A DNA stretch of 64,000 bases, from the NCBI GenBank assembly GCA_030697165.1, contig JAUYQQ010000016.1, forward strand, positions 1 to 64,000, given 5' to 3'. This stretch comes from Acidobacteriota bacterium. GTDB taxonomy: Bacteria > Acidobacteriota > Vicinamibacteria > Vicinamibacterales > UBA2999. The notes under the pieces were generated by a model, which did no database searches, was not told the origin of the DNA, and saw nothing but the letters and a program-made list of their open reading frames with translations. Positions 62,466-64,000 of the stretch are shown here, in pieces (position 1 is the stretch's first letter; each line of letters opens with the position of its first letter). Both the position numbers and the translations under genes were made by a program.

Positions 62466-62686
62466 TCGTTGCTCCCTCATTTGAAAGTTCCGCGTTTTGA
62501 TTTCCCGAATCTTTAGAAAGCGTCCCCGAGCGTAGAAGCCTCAGACTGGGTGTCCGGCGTCGCCGCTTGGGCGCTTTCGTCCCGCCCCTGCCGCCCGGTT
62601 GCCACTCCCTAACCCGTATCCACCACAATCACCGGGGCAATCGGTGCCGGATCGTCTAGGCCACGGAAAGTGCGATAGCCCTGCCG

Positions 62687-63175
62687 TCACAGCAACCCCG
62701 CCCATTTGCTGGCTGGCTTGACCGTTGGCGGTACCTGCACCCGCGCCCGGCTCACGGGGTCCAGCCCAAAAACGCTGTAGAAGGGACGAAGGGCCGCCGC
62801 GGTATCGCGCTCGGCCTTCAGAACCGCATCGACCACGACGACCAGCTTCTCGTCGCCGGGGTCTTGTCGCAGCGAGAGCAGCGCGCGGCCGTCCTTCTGG
62901 CGGGTGATCAGGTCGAGGCTTGCTTGCAACTCGCAGAGGGTGCCGAACACGCGGGCGTCGGCCGGCGTGAGGGTGCCCATGGCGACACAGGCAGGCGCTA
63001 GGGCGTCCCAGACGGTCGAGGCCATGGGCGACAGCCCGGCGGGCTTCTGCGCCTCGCCTGCGGGCGCCTGCGGGTGATTGGCGGTGCCATGGCGGCCAGG
63101 GCGGTACGTCCCGGCCGCGATGTGCAGATGCAACGCCTTCCGATTGCGGCCACCGCTGTTGCTGTTACCGGCCAT
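62687..63175 (-). CDS. P27-type phage terminase small subunit
   Basis: 162 residues. The basic GRNRKALHLHIAAGTYRPGRHG start, the helix LSPMASTVWDALAPACVAMGTLTPADA, and the FGLDPVSRARVQVPP end match the P27 family of small terminases, which recognise phage DNA for packaging. The start overlaps the cold-shock gene by 11 nt. The large terminase that should follow is missing; only 221 bp without a gene come next. Confidence 0.78.
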   Translation of the reverse strand: MAGNSNSGGRNRKALHLHIAAGTYRPGRHGTANHPQAPAGEAQKPAGLSPMASTVWDALAPACVAMGTLTPADARVFGTLCELQASLDLITRQKDGRALLSLRQDPGDEKLVVVVDAVLKAERDTAAALRPFYSVFGLDPVSRARVQVPPTVKPASKWAGLL

Positions 63176-63497
63176 GGTCAGTCTCCTGGTTCAAAGTTGA
63201 TACGGTGGCAGCCATTCGCGCAGTAGGGGGAGCCGGTGTCCGAGTGGTCAGGTGGGGAGATTTGACCTGGCTAGGGGGTGTCGGCTTCGCAATTCGCGCG
63301 TCAACCGCGTGGTGCTGGCGGTTACGGTCAAGCCCGACCAGGAACGACACGCGATCACCAACGTGGAGCGAGGAACCGTACACCTCGTGATGGGTCAGGA
63401 ACAGGTCGGCGGTTCCGTCAGCGGGCCGGATGAATCCAAAGCCTCGCCCGGAGAACCAGCGGATAAGGGTGCCGGTCAGACGGACAGGGGTGCTCAT
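63165..63497 (-). CDS. Cold-shock-domain protein
   Basis: 110 residues. A cold-shock barrel with GTLIRWFSGRGFGFIRPADG (RNP1) and LFLTHHEV (RNP2-like), then a Pro/Thr-rich tail of about 40 residues. The RNP2 VFVH is altered to LFLT. ATG at 63497 chosen since upstream residues are unlike the family. Binds single-stranded nucleic acid. It overlaps the terminase gene. Confidence 0.82.
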   Translation of the reverse strand: MSTPVRLTGTLIRWFSGRGFGFIRPADGTADLFLTHHEVYGSSLHVGDRVSFLVGLDRNRQHHAVDARIAKPTPPSQVKSPHLTTRTPAPPTARMAATVSTLNQETDHGR

Positions 63498-63536
63498 GCA
63501 AACCTGCGTTCGCGCCTTCATCTACAATCTCCCTGC

Positions 63537-64000
63537 ATGCCGCATCTCTACACAGCGCTCTGTTCGACCTTCGGGCCGACGTCCTATTGGTGCCGCGCAT
63601 TCGCGCCAGAACTGGCCTCTGACTGGCTTGCGGCCGTTTTGTCGATCGCCGGTGTCGGGATCGCGTTGTTCGCCGCGAAGATCAGCCTGGATGCTGTTCG
63701 CGCAAGCTACAGGCCCGTGATGCTGCCTAGCCTGAGATACAGCTCCTCCGCGCCTGAGCAGCCGGCCGACTGCTCGATCGACAACATTGGCAGCGGGCCG
63801 GCACTCGTGACGGTGTTGTATGAGGCGAGCGGATCCTACTTCTGGTTCCGGGAGCGCAAATGGATCGGAGGATGCGGCCTGATTGAAGGTCGGGCTTCCG
63901 GCAATGTGACATTCAAAGAAGTGCAAGACGACGCGCAGCCAGGCGCACGTCATAGAATCACGTCCGGCAAGCGTTACGAGATCCTCTGCCTCGATCTCGA
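63537..64000 (+). CDS. Partial membrane-anchored hypothetical protein
   Basis: Open from the ATG at 63537 to the window end (154 codons, no stop). A hydrophobic helix (about 28-48, DWLAAVLSIAGVGIALFAAK) is followed by SLDAVRASYRPVML and a beta-rich region with an ADCSIDNIGSGPALVTVLYE strand pair. The order helix, linker, RP, beta domain parallels the gene at 60579. Function unknown. Confidence 0.6.
   Translation, partial: MPHLYTALCSTFGPTSYWCRAFAPELASDWLAAVLSIAGVGIALFAAKISLDAVRASYRPVMLPSLRYSSSAPEQPADCSIDNIGSGPALVTVLYEASGSYFWFRERKWIGGCGLIEGRASGNVTFKEVQDDAQPGARHRITSGKRYEILCLDL

Noticed and set aside
62482-62686. Possible small gene between terminase and zinc-ribbon genes
   Set aside because: Only short frames without a start or ribosome-binding site; treated as empty.

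Overview
The window is a high-GC, gene-dense bacterial chromosome segment. A long Ser/Thr kinase with a PD40-type propeller, many exported versions of normally cytosolic enzymes, paralogous 'DGKP(D/N)L(Q/N)GIW' secreted proteins, DUF6152/DUF6644-like genes and a CarboxypepD-type TonB receptor suggest Acidobacteriota, probably class Vicinamibacteria. This is inferred from gene content; no rRNA gene is present.

Layout. 1-3 kb: repeat-rich non-coding DNA, a MazF/RHH toxin-antitoxin pair, a cysteine synthase and a PIN/RHH pair, each toxin-antitoxin pair with a palindromic operator. 3-15 kb: Ser/Thr kinase, creatininase-like and cytochrome c proteins, a TPM protein, an ECF sigma/anti-sigma operon, pssA, an amidohydrolase and a VOC protein. 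15.3-20.0 kb: an NAD-linked formate dehydrogenase operon. Its catalytic subunit uses an in-frame UGA as selenocysteine, followed by a clear SECIS hairpin, and its N-terminal iron-sulfur domains are encoded by a separate downstream gene. 20-32 kb: gamma-glutamyltransferase, rhodanese, aminotransferase, a five-gene overlapping operon (GNAT, LPG-synthase-TM, DedA, phosphopantetheinyl transferase, metallophosphoesterase), an exported methyltransferase, glpFK and trmH. 32-43 kb: LuxR/DUF4199 pair, serine hydrolase, nadE, LOG protein, TonB receptor, exported RidA and an M23-like lipoprotein. 43-58 kb: a GxxExxY gene inside an inverted-repeat unit, an amidase with a C-terminal CHRD-like domain, DUF6152/DUF6644/cytochrome genes, a GHMP kinase-nucleotidyltransferase pair, an exported HpaI-like aldolase, a BACON lipoprotein, a Tat-exported MalY-like enzyme and an ABC exporter. 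59-64 kb: tRNA-Thr(CGU) followed by an accessory island with ankyrin, P27-type terminase small subunit, Com-like and cold-shock genes, but no integrase or large terminase in view.

Two features stand out. First, the split and permuted selenocysteine formate dehydrogenase. Second, several families of microrepeat hairpins, labelled A to H here: A, CCTCTGTGT units; B, CACAGATT units; C, AGGAG hairpins; D, CCCTGAT heptamers; E, CGGGAGT units; F, GGGTGCCTA units; G, CCCCCAGG units; H, ACTTCT units. They sit almost exclusively at gene 3' ends, often supply the stop codon, and have entered the reading frames of all three formate dehydrogenase genes. One family A copy surrounds the GxxExxY gene with imperfect terminal inverted repeats, while another is a gene-less 115-bp hairpin, which is the pattern of an autonomous element and its MITE.
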